Origin: Didymella arachidicola
Taxonomy: Eukaryota > Ascomycota > Dothideomycetes > Pleosporales > Didymellaceae
Direction: 5' to 3'
Assembly: GCA_016630955.3 (NCBI GenBank)
Contig: CM049991.1
Span: forward strand, 1,550,001 to 1,614,000
DNA length: 64,000 nt
This document shows positions 1 to 10,402 of this stretch, one piece after another. The notes beneath the pieces were generated by a model. That model ran no database searches and had not been told where the DNA came from. It saw nothing but the letters and a program-made list of their open reading frames with translations. Each line of letters opens with the position of its first letter. Within the stretch, counting starts at the first letter, position 1. The position numbers and the translations under genes were made by a program.

Positions 1-1014
1 GGCTTCGAGGTCGCTCACGCCTACACTAGCTTCCAGGACTCACCAATCTTGGACATACTTACCGTAGGCTCAAGATATCTACTGATAGCCTCCATGTCTG
101 GGAAACTGTTGCTGTACGACACTGTAAGCGACCAGATCCTAGATGAAAGAAAGGATCATTCCAAATATGTCGTCAAAATAGCCTGCTGGCCTGATGGTGA
201 TTCGTTCCTGGTGGCAAGTGCAGGGTGGGACTCTAAGATCTTCCTCTACCGAATCTTCACTGGTGAAGACCCACGTATCGGCGAACCTTTATCCACTCTT
301 ACTTTGGCAAGCATCCCGGAGACTCTGCTGTTCGTTAGCTCGCCAGAAAACGGTTCCCCAATCCTGTTGGTGGCACGCAGAGACTCCACGTTCTTGTACT
401 ACTACTCAGTCTCTCAGAGCAGCGAGTCAACGTTCGAGCTCCTCGGAAAGCAGAACCTCGCTCCACACTCCAACGCATGGGTGGCGTTCACTCCGGCAGA
501 TGTCCATATCTGCCCTACTGATCCGTCTGTTGTTGCGGTCGCGACCTCATCGTCACCACATATGAAGATACTCATCATGAAGCTTCTTCTTCCGCCGACA
601 TGGACCACAGGTTCAAACGAGATAGCTGAAGCGGAAGTTGCAGAACCGGCTGCACTTACACAGGCTTCGCAAGCACGTGCTGAACTTCTGGTTGCAGACA
701 GAGAAGAGGCGGCCATATTGGTCAACGTATCGACCATGGCACCACAGACTGTTTATTCTACACCACGACTTACTTGGCGACCAGACGGCACCGGTCTGTA
801 TGTCAGCTCAGATGATGGTGTTGTTCGGGGCGTCGAAGCGAATAGCGGGAAGCTTATCGCAAGCATGGAGGGCCATGAACCTGGCAGCAAAATCCGCTGT
901 CTTTGGGCCGGAACCCTCGAGACGTGCAACAACGAAGCGAGTGACTCTACAGGAGCTCGCGAAGTCTTGATCAGCGGTGGATTTGATCAAAGACTGGTAC
1001 TGTGGGATTGTTGA
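1..1014 (+). CDS. WD40-repeat protein, 5'-truncated by the window edge
   Basis: The frame is open from base 1 and closes with TGA at 1012-1014, so about 337 C-terminal residues are visible and the true start lies upstream. The sequence alternates short beta-strand-like blocks typical of a WD40 propeller, for example 'KLLLYDT', 'SKIFLYRI' after a GxxSFLVASAGWDS stretch, and a closing blade 'VLISGGFDQRLVLWDC'. WD40 proteins act as scaffolds for complexes. The partner here cannot be read from the sequence, and I do not recognise the specific family. No intron is needed in the visible part. The protein ends right after the last WD-like dipeptide, as expected for a propeller that closes at its C-terminus. 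Confidence 0.75.
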   Translation, partial: GFEVAHAYTSFQDSPILDILTVGSRYLLIASMSGKLLLYDTVSDQILDERKDHSKYVVKIACWPDGDSFLVASAGWDSKIFLYRIFTGEDPRIGEPLSTLTLASIPETLLFVSSPENGSPILLVARRDSTFLYYYSVSQSSESTFELLGKQNLAPHSNAWVAFTPADVHICPTDPSVVAVATSSSPHMKILIMKLLLPPTWTTGSNEIAEAEVAEPAALTQASQARAELLVADREEAAILVNVSTMAPQTVYSTPRLTWRPDGTGLYVSSDDGVVRGVEANSGKLIASMEGHEPGSKIRCLWAGTLETCNNEASDSTGAREVLISGGFDQRLVLWDC

Positions 1015-2020
1015 TCATTCACTGCCGCAGAACATCTGCTCGCTATAGCCAGATGAAGCGCGTGGTCGGCTTCAGCCTGGCTGCATAGTCTCGTACCCGA
1101 GCCGTAGCCTGTGTCCCTTGACCGTACAACCCAGCATGCAACCGAGTCATTCACAGCTCGACCAAATCAGATGTAAGTAAAGCTATGCGTATCTACACAG
1201 GATGTTGATTACACATGAACCAATGTGACATGGACATTTGTTCACTCATCGCCGACAATCAGTTGACGACAGCCGCAAAAGTCCAAGTTGTGCTTGGCAT
1301 GGTTTCTTTTTTGGTCGGCGACCTGTGCAAATGCACTGTACCGCCACGATCCTGTCCCCGCGATCTGGCAACGACAGATCTTACAGGGGAGCCTCGCTTA
1401 CCCGCCTATGACACACGTGGTCAGCCATCCTGTCACATACATCTGCGTCTATGCGCAAGGGACTTGCAATTAGTGTCCGAAGAATCCACCTGTTCCGCCA
1501 TTAGACCGATTACAGGACCAACAGGCGGCCTTGAGCGGAGCACTTCACAATGTTTTTGCCGGGCCTAGAACTGCATCACCACCGGGGAATGCGGATGAAG
1601 CGCACTTGTCTCTAGTTGTAAACACCTCGAGTCCCTGCAACGTCACGGGCAGTATAGTGCGTACCTAGTCGACGAATGCGTCCTCTCGTTCGCCAAATGA
1701 CTTCCTTGGCTGTCATCAGTCCTCGTTTAGGTCCACTTCCTCACTTTACTATTGCGGAAATCCGTATCTTGGGATGAAGCTCGTGCTTCATCCTTCGCCG
1801 AGTAATTGTATATATATCGCCATGGTATTACCCAATACTGTCATGCCTATCAGTCAGCTTCATCATCCTCTCGCGAGCCTCCTTGCACAGCATACTGCAC
1901 TGTTGAGCTCCCACCACACTGAGAATCGGACCTTTCTAAGCCTGTCCGCTCCGATCTTCCACTCTGAGCTGTTCGGACAATCGTCGATTGCGTCATACAT
2001 ATTTTCTCACAGCATCAACC
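1015..2020. other. intergenic, no gene seen
   Basis: About 1 kb between the WD40 gene and the RRM gene. Open frames here are short and show no family signature. The last few hundred bases are pyrimidine-rich and presumably hold the promoter and leader of the RRM gene. That is an inference from position only. Confidence 0.6.
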
Positions 2021-3050
2021 ATGTCCAACACAACAAGCTGGAAAGAAGGAGATGGAGATTTCCTACTCGTCGTTGCTGGATCGGTGCGCTTCGCACCTTA
2101 CCTTTCAGGCTGGCAAGAGTTCAAAGATCACATCCGAAAAGTGGTCCGGGAACAGCCTGGATGGGTTGAAGTATACGCAAGTCAAAGTCAGCGTCGGGGT
2201 GAGATGCAAGGATGGTGCAGACTCAAAGATAAGGAAGACGCAGATGCTGCTTATAGTGGGTGGCACAACCTTTCTCTCAATTCTCCCCAGGACTGACCAC
2301 ATCTAAGAAACGTTCTTCCGATCAAAAGGCATGCTGGTGCATGTCTGGCAGACGCGTCGCAGCACTGAAGGGTTCCGATTAATGAAGTGCAACTGCTCCG
2401 TAAACTTCCCAGGAGTAGCTGACGGCCATCACTCTGCAGGGCTGTGCGGCATCGACATCGGCAGAGTCAACCAACTCGGCGGCAAGCCATATGCCGTTGC
2501 TCCCGCACAATACATGGCAGTCTCGCAAGGTTACTCTTATCCAGCATATCCAGCAACGACATCTTATGCCATACAGCCAGTCTACGCCACTCAGATGCCT
2601 CAAATGCCACCAATGATGGTCCAAGCACCGGTCTACTCGGCAAGCAGTAGCGGTATGCCAGTGAACATCCGCGATGGCGCGGTGCTTACCGAATCTCGCG
2701 GCATCTTCATCCGAAATCTCAGTTACAAGGTTGGCTCAGACGAGCTCAGGGATTTGCTATCCACTGTGGGACGGCCCCTAGATTGCAAAGTCCACCGAGA
2801 CCGTTCGGGTGTTTCCAAGGGGGTGGCAACCGCCAAGTTTGCATCGACTCACGAAGCGCAGCTCGCAGTGACCCATCTCAACCACAAATCGCACAGGGGC
2901 ATGACCTTGAAGGTCCGCTTGGACCAAGACACAACCGTTGTTGGGCAAGTTGGGCCTCCCCTAGTGGTCAACGGGTCGGTGGGCGCATACAGGTGAGTGC
3001 GGCAATGAATGCGTTGGACAAAGCTAATTGAAAGTAGCGCCGGTAAGTAG
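2021..3050 (+). CDS. two-RRM RNA-binding protein
   Basis: Three exons (2021-2255, 2308-2992, 3035-3050) join in frame to give 311 residues. The first intron has a GTGGGT donor, a CTGAC branch site and a CTAAG acceptor. The join restores the end of a first RRM ('KGMLVHVWQ' follows the acidic 'DKEDADAAY' helix). A linker rich in Tyr, Pro, Ala and Met follows. A second RRM begins near residue 200 with RNP2 'IFIRNL' and RNP1 'KGVATAKF'. The tiny last exon adds only a few residues and the stop. This architecture resembles fungal poly(A)+ RNA-binding proteins of the GBP2/HRB1 kind, but there is no RGG or SR region, so the exact family is open. A possible 40-nt intron at 2400-2439 would shift frame away from the well-behaved linker, so I left it in the coding sequence. 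Confidence 0.75.
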
Positions 3051-6000
3051 CACCGCCTATGTAGCTCAAGCTTGATGTCTATTGTACGATGATACGATAG
3101 GCATTGCAGTCAGGATCGCTTGTGAGGCACGTAATGCGTGCTCCGTTGATCCAGACGGAGGTTCCACCCTCGAGCCTACGTCAAGATATTTCATGTCGCT
3201 CAAATTGGATATACATCCGGCGTGATGCATTGTGTATAGGTCATGCATTGTACATACTCAGGCCAAGGGACGGCGTCCCGTGTGCAATTCAGGGCTATGG
3301 CGCAATCGTGGCTTTCGGTATTCTTAGCAAAATATTATCCGATATCTGCAAAGTACTGCTGTCATTACATACACGATGTGGTAGGACAAGAACATGTGGC
3401 CGTGATTGCTTTTGATATGCAGGTGCTTTCTCCCCAGTTCGTCAAGCGTCATCGTCTCGGCCCGGAAGCTAGTTCATTAGCGCATTTCGATCTCGTGCTT
3501 GCTTCTTACTCGATGTGCTCCACATCACACTCCACATACCGCATATCCAGTGCAATTTACCTTCACGAGCTTGCGGCGTCTCACGCGTGGCAATTGCTGG
3601 CGTTCATGGCCGTTTCGAATGCAGTGGTTTCTGCAAGCCATGCCGCTAATATGCGTAGAACGTGGCAGTCGTCACACCCACATCCGACCACCGGGTGCAT
3701 TCTCGGTTTGTTACCGCGCCTTTGGCTCACCGACGATACACACGTACGACTGGATGGCCGTTGAGTACCATGAATGGTCCCGTAGGGTGCGGAGTTCTTC
3801 GGACGCCTCAGGGGCCTGTGGGCCACAGTCACCTGCCCTTTCAGGAAGCGTTTGACAGAATCTACCAAGAAAAGAAAGCGATCAGAGTGGAACTGCGCCC
3901 TGTCAAGATCTCGAAGGATTTATTCAGGTATTGGAACGATACAAAGTCACAATGCGCTAATCAGATAAGCTGAACATTGCTAATCCAACGAGAAGCCATT
4001 TCACTATCCATTAATCGTGTCTGTATGACCACGGCGACTCAAGTGGTCGTTTGTTTCAACTCACAGGGAGCCTCAAAATATCTTGGCTGGCTGGCCGGCT
4101 TCATTAGTCTTGGGCTTCGGCCCCTGCTTCCCGTAACCTCGGTGGATTTCGGGTAATCCTGCGGTCTGCCTCCTTTCGAACGACTCGTCCGTTACTGTGC
4201 GACACCGAAGCGCTGGGAATATCTGGTCGGCGAGGTAGTTACAACCTAAACAGGGGTGCGAACCTGAACGACTGCAATTGATCACCCAAAGAAAGCACCA
4301 ACAACTGCGCTGTCGGGAGTATCAGAAGTCGCTGATGACCGCTGGCTGACCGGTGCGTGGCCTTGTACTCGATACTGACTCTGACACCAGCAAAGAGCGG
4401 CCTGTGGCCGACACTGCCATGAGGGCGACTGCCTACACATGACGATGGACTGCACGGCAGTAGCAATGCGTTTTTATGGTTACTGTCGCATAGGGTGAGT
4501 ACGTAGAGACTGGGACCAGAGGCAAGCACAAGGCCCCTACTGTGGAGCCCAACCAACGGAGCTAAAATTCGATCTCGTTAGAACATTGTGAGCATTTTCC
4601 TACACACCGCATACTCACCGCTCGTCAACTCCGAGATAGGGATCAACGGCATGTTGCACGATCGTCTCCACCTATCCGCTGTTGGCAAGGCTGCATTCGA
4701 AATCTGGGGAGCAGGGGAGAAGTCCGGACGTTGCCCGTACACGCGCAGGTGGTGTGCATGTTCACTAAAACGGCTACGCGTGAGATCTCGACCTTCGACC
4801 TCTGGTAAGTATGACGAACGACTGCATGACATATTTACAACAGGCCCTGGGCACGTTGCGGTGCATCAACGGGCCGGGACGAGATGCTTAGTCCCACACT
4901 TACGGATCCCTGAACATGGTGGTAAGTGAGAAGGGCCGACTGTGGGCCAAAACTAAGTTCTTGATTTCGTCATGAGCGATTCCAGAACGCTGAAGGTGCT
5001 GCTGTCTTACTGCTGAATACGACACAACGCCAACTCCGGAGGAAGTTCCGGGTCCTTTCTTCGCCATCGTTTGCGACTGCATGTCCATCATGCACGTCTT
5101 TCTTTTCAACTGCAGCATAACCGAAGACAAACCTGGGTCGCCTTCGTGCCGCCTCTTCTCGATGCGTCCATCTGACTGCAGATGTTGTTCGAGTCTGCAG
5201 GTTTTGGTAGCGAGGCGGGCCGCCGCGAGCTAATAAGTGTCTAGTGACGGGCTACCACTGAATCCACCGGCAAGAGTGGAAGTGAAACTGCCGAAGCTGA
5301 TCACCCAAGGCACTCTGGTCGACTCTGCAGACGTAGCAAATGTACACGAAACGATGTGCAGTCGGTAGTCTAGAACCACCCGAGGATGACAGAAGTAACG
5401 CTCTTTCTGTGCCCCTCGTCCATGCGATCAAGGGCACATATATCCGAACCTAGGAGCCTACCTTTCTGACATGCGTCAATTGCTCTCTCTGGTCAGCGAG
5501 ACTATCAAACTCATTCTAGCCTTGCAGACAGTTGAGAAACCTGTTGCGACCACGCCGAATCGCTCGGGCAGAATGTGTAGTGGGATGGCTGCGCTGTCAG
5601 ACCGACGCGATCGGCAACGTGGGAAGACAACACATCTAAGGGCATGTACGACTCATCTTAGTGCATGTTACGACACAGGTATAACGTGTCAGCCAGTGTT
5701 GTGCAACTAATACCACCCTGGAATGCAGTCTGTCGACTTTCGGTGTGGTCAAAACTTCCACTAACTGGCAATCCCTCCACGGACTGACCTCCCAAAGTTC
5801 TTTTTCTGATGGGAGAGCATTGTGACTCCTGTCATCCTGCCAATTGACTCGGACTTGGGCGCAGAATACGTCAAAGCCTACAGGCTGAACGCTTGAAAGT
5901 TTAGCTTGAAAGCTTGAAAGTTCCTTGTCGATCAATTGCAAAGCCGTACCTTGCTGTGAGTCTAGAATGGGTACAACTCATATGAGAGTATGTTCGGCGG

Positions 6001-6742
6001 TATGTAATGAAAATCGAGGTATTACAAGTCTACCGATGCCCTATCAACAGCCCCGGAATACGGAAGGATACCCGGAGCAATGGAGTCATTTAATCTAAGC
6101 CTGGCAAACACGGCAAAAGCGCGGGACCTTCCAGTCCGGTTCCATCTAATTCGTCGAAGAGACAGCGTATTCCAGCATGTACCAGTCAGTCGGATACCCT
6201 GCATGGATCAACAACGCGTCTAATACACTTGTACGGACTACATTTATGCGAGCACTCTACTGCTGGGGTTTTAGGAGACCCATCAACCAAGCAATTTAGG
6301 TGTCGTCAAGCTCAGACGACTAGTCACTCCACACCGTCGATCTTCGGCATTTCCTTGACTTCTCGCCTTCGATGCCGATCAAGATGCTTGCCGACTGAGG
6401 CTGCCGTGAATAAGGTGTTGTAATAATCGGCATGGCTGCATGCAGCTCGGCCAACTTTTGATGATATGACTTTGTTGAGAGCCCGCAGAAGGACCGGTGG
6501 CGCATACTGAGAGGGAAGATCGTATTGAAACCATTTTTGAATCAAACGGTTCGGTCCACATCGTGGAACCATCGCTTCGAGGCAATCACTGAGACGCTCC
6601 ATCGAATACCCCGACGTTTGATATCGTGAAAACCCATGTTGACTGCGACAGATGGGCTTCGAGTCACTGTGATTTCGGCAGAATTTCCGCACTTGCGGTA
6701 TTATAGTGAGTTGGGACAGCACATATATGATTGTTACAAATC
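3051..6742. other. gene-poor span, nothing recognised
   Basis: About 3.7 kb with only short overlapping frames on both strands and no conserved motif that I recognise. Stops are frequent in all six frames, base composition looks ordinary, and I saw no terminal repeats. Two short minus-strand stretches near 4250-4310 and 5275-5320 share a similar 'LGDQL..F.F' reading, too short to call a duplicated gene. The 3' end may include the downstream UTR of the MFS carrier. Confidence 0.6.
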
Positions 6743-8385
6743 CTATATCCTCCAACCCTTGTTCTGTGTCTTCATCGTCACAAACCAAAGTACAAACAGA
6801 AACCCTGTGCCCACCATTAGACACACTCCGCTCCAGACCTGCACGCCAATGAAGTTCAAGTGGCCGTCTGCGTTCGTCTTCAGCAAAGAACCAGCGATAG
6901 GAGCGCCAATCAGAGAAGCTGCATGTCTTATTAGCTGATTCCTGCATACTCCCACCCAACGGAGTTTTCTTACCTATACTTGAAACGCTCCAGGACATGC
7001 CGAGACGTGTGCCCAACCGCGAAAGATCAGGTGTAATGTTTGCGAAGGCTGCAGAGGGCAGAGTGACGAGAGCGGCGGAAAAGAAACCTGTCAACTGTCA
7101 ATACGAAGCCCTGACTCCGCCATGTCCAAGCATCGACATACCCCACAGTATACTGAATGCAATGAAGTGCGACTCATTATCAATGCTGATCCAGCATAAC
7201 GACAACAAACCGGAAGCGAAAGCGCAAAGCCCCCATGTCACGATAGGCCCAAGCCACTGCGCCAGTCCTCCGCTCACCAATCGCCCGAAGAAGCTCCCTG
7301 CGATTGCCATGACGAGCATGTACAACCCCATACTCTGGCTCAGACCAAGTCGGTCCCTTGCGTACGTGGGGATGTAGAAATAGGGCACAATATAGCCCAA
7401 GAACGTTGTAAACGAGCAACAGGTGAAGATGAGAAACAGCTTGTCCTTGTATGCTGTCTTGTCGAATAGAGCGCGCGCTTTCCGCTTCGTAGCCAGGACA
7501 CTCGAGCCACTGAGGAGCGCAGGTATGGATAGCAGCGCAGCGGCAAGTGCAACGAAGCCGATTGCGCGCATGGCCCACGGGAAACCCGACGACTTCAGCA
7601 AACTATCGAACATCATGATGTACACAACACCACCTAGTACAAGTTAGCATTAGCCCGACTTCCTCTCGACGATGATACACCTACCGACTGCGATCCCACT
7701 CATGACTATTCCCAAAGCGATGGCCCGCTTCTTGTCAAACCAGATCCCTACCAACGCAAGACTCGGGATATACAACAGACCCGCCCCAAGACCCATGCAT
7801 ATCCCTTGACTCAAGAAGACCTGCCAGTACTGGGTGCTCAAGCTGAGCATCATGATGCCAAACACAACCAAGAAGTTGCCCGCAATAAGCATAACGCGGA
7901 AGTAGCCCAAGTCGAACAGTGGACCGGACAGGACACCGAAGAAGATGAGCAGCCACGCCTGCACGGTGCCAATCCACGATATCGCCGAAGGCGATGAGGA
8001 AGCGAGAAGATCAGACTTGTAGTAAGCTTGAAAAGCCCCATAGCTTAATGTGAAGCCCCAGATATTAATCTTGACATGTCAGACGCAGTCGCTTGGATGC
8101 CAACACGATACGTACGTATATCATGAACCCGCCAAACACCTTCAGCCAAGCATGGAGGCCTCCATCAGGCGGTGGAGGAATCACAGACTCTGCAGTCTTG
8201 GTCGAGCGTGCGTCGAACGACTTCTCTGCTGTGCGCGCGATTCCGATTCCTGTCTCTTCGTCATGATGCACCGGGTCTTCAGCTATTGTAACTTCCTCAG
8301 CTGAAGATGGGCGGGAGGTCTCTGCAGATTCGACCAGATGGCTCTTGAATGGCTGCTTATCCTTGGAATGCACTGATGACGGCAT
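6743..8385 (-). CDS. MFS transporter, monocarboxylate (MCT/MCH) type
   Basis: Five exons on the minus strand (8385-8116, 8069-7685, 7633-7142, 7087-6974, 6918-6743) join in frame to 478 residues. All four introns are 46-55 nt; the third starts with a perfect GTATGT. A charged cytosolic tail of about 70 residues precedes 'PPPDGGLHAWLKVFGGF', the DGGxxAW signature of fungal monocarboxylate-permease-like MFS proteins. About twelve hydrophobic segments follow, with a long loop in the middle ('KRKARALFDKTAYKD') between the two six-helix halves. Members are plasma-membrane carriers of short organic acids or other small molecules. Substrate cannot be predicted, because several fungal homologues do not move monocarboxylates at all. 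The protein has the usual family length and no break. Confidence 0.88.
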
Positions 8386-9574
8386 TTAGAATCGTGCGCA
8401 GTGTTTCCTCGTTGCGCAATCGCGATGTCAAGCCAATGCGAGTCCAACTCTTAAAGAGGTTCAGCTACTCCGGTTCCGGTTCCGAACACCGGTGCTATTA
8501 GGTCGAAACGTCCACGACTAACGCGAAGTTTGTCACAGCACCGGAAGAACGAATGAATGTCAAAAGGTGTCAACGAAAAGTCTGATCATCACGCAAGAGA
8601 TGCTAATTATTGACAAGGGATCTAGCTGTTATCCCCACAAGTCTGGGAAGCACGGCATGACGATTTGTAAATTATTTCCATAGTTGTGCGGGGACAAGTG
8701 CGGGCCGAGGTCAGGATCATGGAGTGGAGCGCTAGCTTTGCAGCCTCAGCTGCGACAGTGTGCCGTTCAACCCTTCGTCGCAGCGACACTTGGTGGAGCG
8801 AAGTGTGAGACAGGAAATTGATAAACGATGGAGAATTACAAACTTTCAGGCGTGGTCAAGTCGCGCGGCTGCAGTCAGCTCGACAGCGTCGTTGCTTGAT
8901 TTCTACATAGCAGACGTTGATGCGCGTATGTGCAATGCACACTATCGTCAGAAAGGACCCATTTCCTCAATGCGGCAATGTACGCCTTTGAAAGTGTGGT
9001 ATTGACAACCATGTCCCAAATATGTAATCCAAGGAAAACCAAGTTGGGTATCCCATACGTTGCGAATGCTTTTATCGGCGATGCAATGACATTTGCAACT
9101 GAAAGGCAGTATCTTGCAACTGAAATGCAGATCTCAAGAAGTCCAATACGAGTCGAGATCCTATGGAGTACTGATGGCTTAGCGCTCACTTCAGGCAGGT
9201 GCAGAAATGCGCGAGTTTCTTCCAAACCGAGGCACATCTTGTGGCGCAGCCTGTGTCGAAGTAACAGGCCAGTTGCTGAGGGCGTTTCCGCGGATCGCAC
9301 GATATTCGTGAGCAGTGAGAGCTTGGTAATGAGCAGAAGGGAGACCAGATGGAATTCACCGTGACCGCGCGTATAGAGGCTTGGACATAATAGATATATT
9401 GGTAGAAGGAATGGTGACCGGCCAATATAATCGAATGACGCCTGAAGCACAGTGTTACAACAATCTCGATGGGTCTGTCTTTGCTGTTGCGCCGAGCCGA
9501 ATCAGATAGCGTTCGGTCTCGGGCACGTTGCTTGATGCTCCGGTAATAGCGGTAGCAGGAAAGTCATGAAAGTT
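8386..9574. other. intergenic with one weak ORF
   Basis: Mostly non-coding. A minus-strand frame from an ATG at 9237 to 8875 would give 120 residues with two hydrophobic stretches ('CISVARYCLSVANVIA', 'GIPNLVFLGLHIWDM'). It has no recognisable family and could be chance, so I do not call it a gene. The 3' UTR of the THO1-like gene probably covers the right end. Confidence 0.4.
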
Positions 9575-10402
9575 TTAAGCCGCGGGCTTCGCGAATCTGG
9601 CCCTTCGTGCCTCGGCCGCCTTCCTGTCAGATTCGCTGTAGGTCACATTGGCTGGTGCACGCTCTCGGCGAGGACTTCTGCTGTCTCGGCGGCTGCGCTC
9701 GTTCCTGTTGTCGCGCCTGCCACCACCGCCACGGCCACCGCGACCAGGCCTGCCTCCATCGCGGCGTTTGTTCGCTCCTGCGTCGTCTTTATCTTCGCGT
9801 CCGCGCTTCCTCTCGCGTTCAGGAAGAGCCTCATCGAGACCCTGCACCTGGCCCTTTTCGCCAAACTTCTTCATACGCTCCAACTTCTTGAGTCCTTCAT
9901 CGTCTTCGATGTTAGTGCCAAACTTCAGGGCACGCTTCTTGCGGCGCTCGATCTCTTCGTCGATGCTGGTGGCTGCAAGACCTTGTGCGTAGCTAGGAGC
10001 GGGCTCCTTTGTCTCCTCGATCGCGGTCTCGGCGCCGTCTACTGGTGGCTGGACAGACAGGTCGTCGGTCTTCGCTGGGTCGATATCAGCTACCTGGTTG
10101 GGAACAGCTTGCGGGTTTGGCGGCTGCCCCTCTCCTCCAGCCTTTTCTACTGTCTCTTTGTTTGTTGTGACTTCCTCAGTTTTGACAGGCGCAGCCTTCG
10201 CAGGCTCGTCGTCATCCCAATCGATTTCGTCCTCAGCGTTGACATCAGGTTTGGTGTCAGCAGGAGCGGCGCCGGAGCCCTTCTTCTCGTCGTCTTTGAC
10301 CAGTCGGTCGACCATCTCTGCCTTCTTGCCAGCGTGCGGCAGACCGCGATCTTTGAGAAGCGCCTCGAGGTCGGCATTCTTCATTTTAGCGTACTCCGGC
10401 AT
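9575..10402 (-). CDS. THO1: SAP-domain mRNP protein, THO1/SARNP-like
   Basis: A single-exon gene of 275 residues. The start is the ATG at 10402; the frame stays open upstream without an ATG that fits. Residues 1 to about 38 form a SAP helix-extension-helix motif ('NADLEALLKDRGLPHAGKKA') that binds DNA or RNA. The middle is acidic and Pro/Ala-rich with 'EDEIDWDDDEPAK'. Near residue 160 comes the conserved basic helix 'EEIERRKKRALKFG', typical of the Tho1/SARNP C-terminal RNA-binding region. The tail is Arg/Gly-rich ('GGRPGRGGRGGGGRRDNR'), as in RGG RNA binders. The family helps load export factors on mRNA with TREX and Sub2. The domain order and length agree well with fungal Tho1. Confidence 0.85.
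   Translation of the reverse strand: MPEYAKMKNADLEALLKDRGLPHAGKKAEMVDRLVKDDEKKGSGAAPADTKPDVNAEDEIDWDDDEPAKAAPVKTEEVTTNKETVEKAGGEGQPPNPQAVPNQVADIDPAKTDDLSVQPPVDGAETAIEETKEPAPSYAQGLAATSIDEEIERRKKRALKFGTNIEDDEGLKKLERMKKFGEKGQVQGLDEALPERERKRGREDKDDAGANKRRDGGRPGRGGRGGGGRRDNRNERSRRDSRSPRRERAPANVTYSESDRKAAEARRARFAKPAA

Noticed and set aside
4230..4290. tRNA-like T-arm ('caggttcgcaccc' on the minus strand)
   Set aside because: The stem and loop lengths do not fit, and no acceptor stem, D-arm or A-box was found in register.
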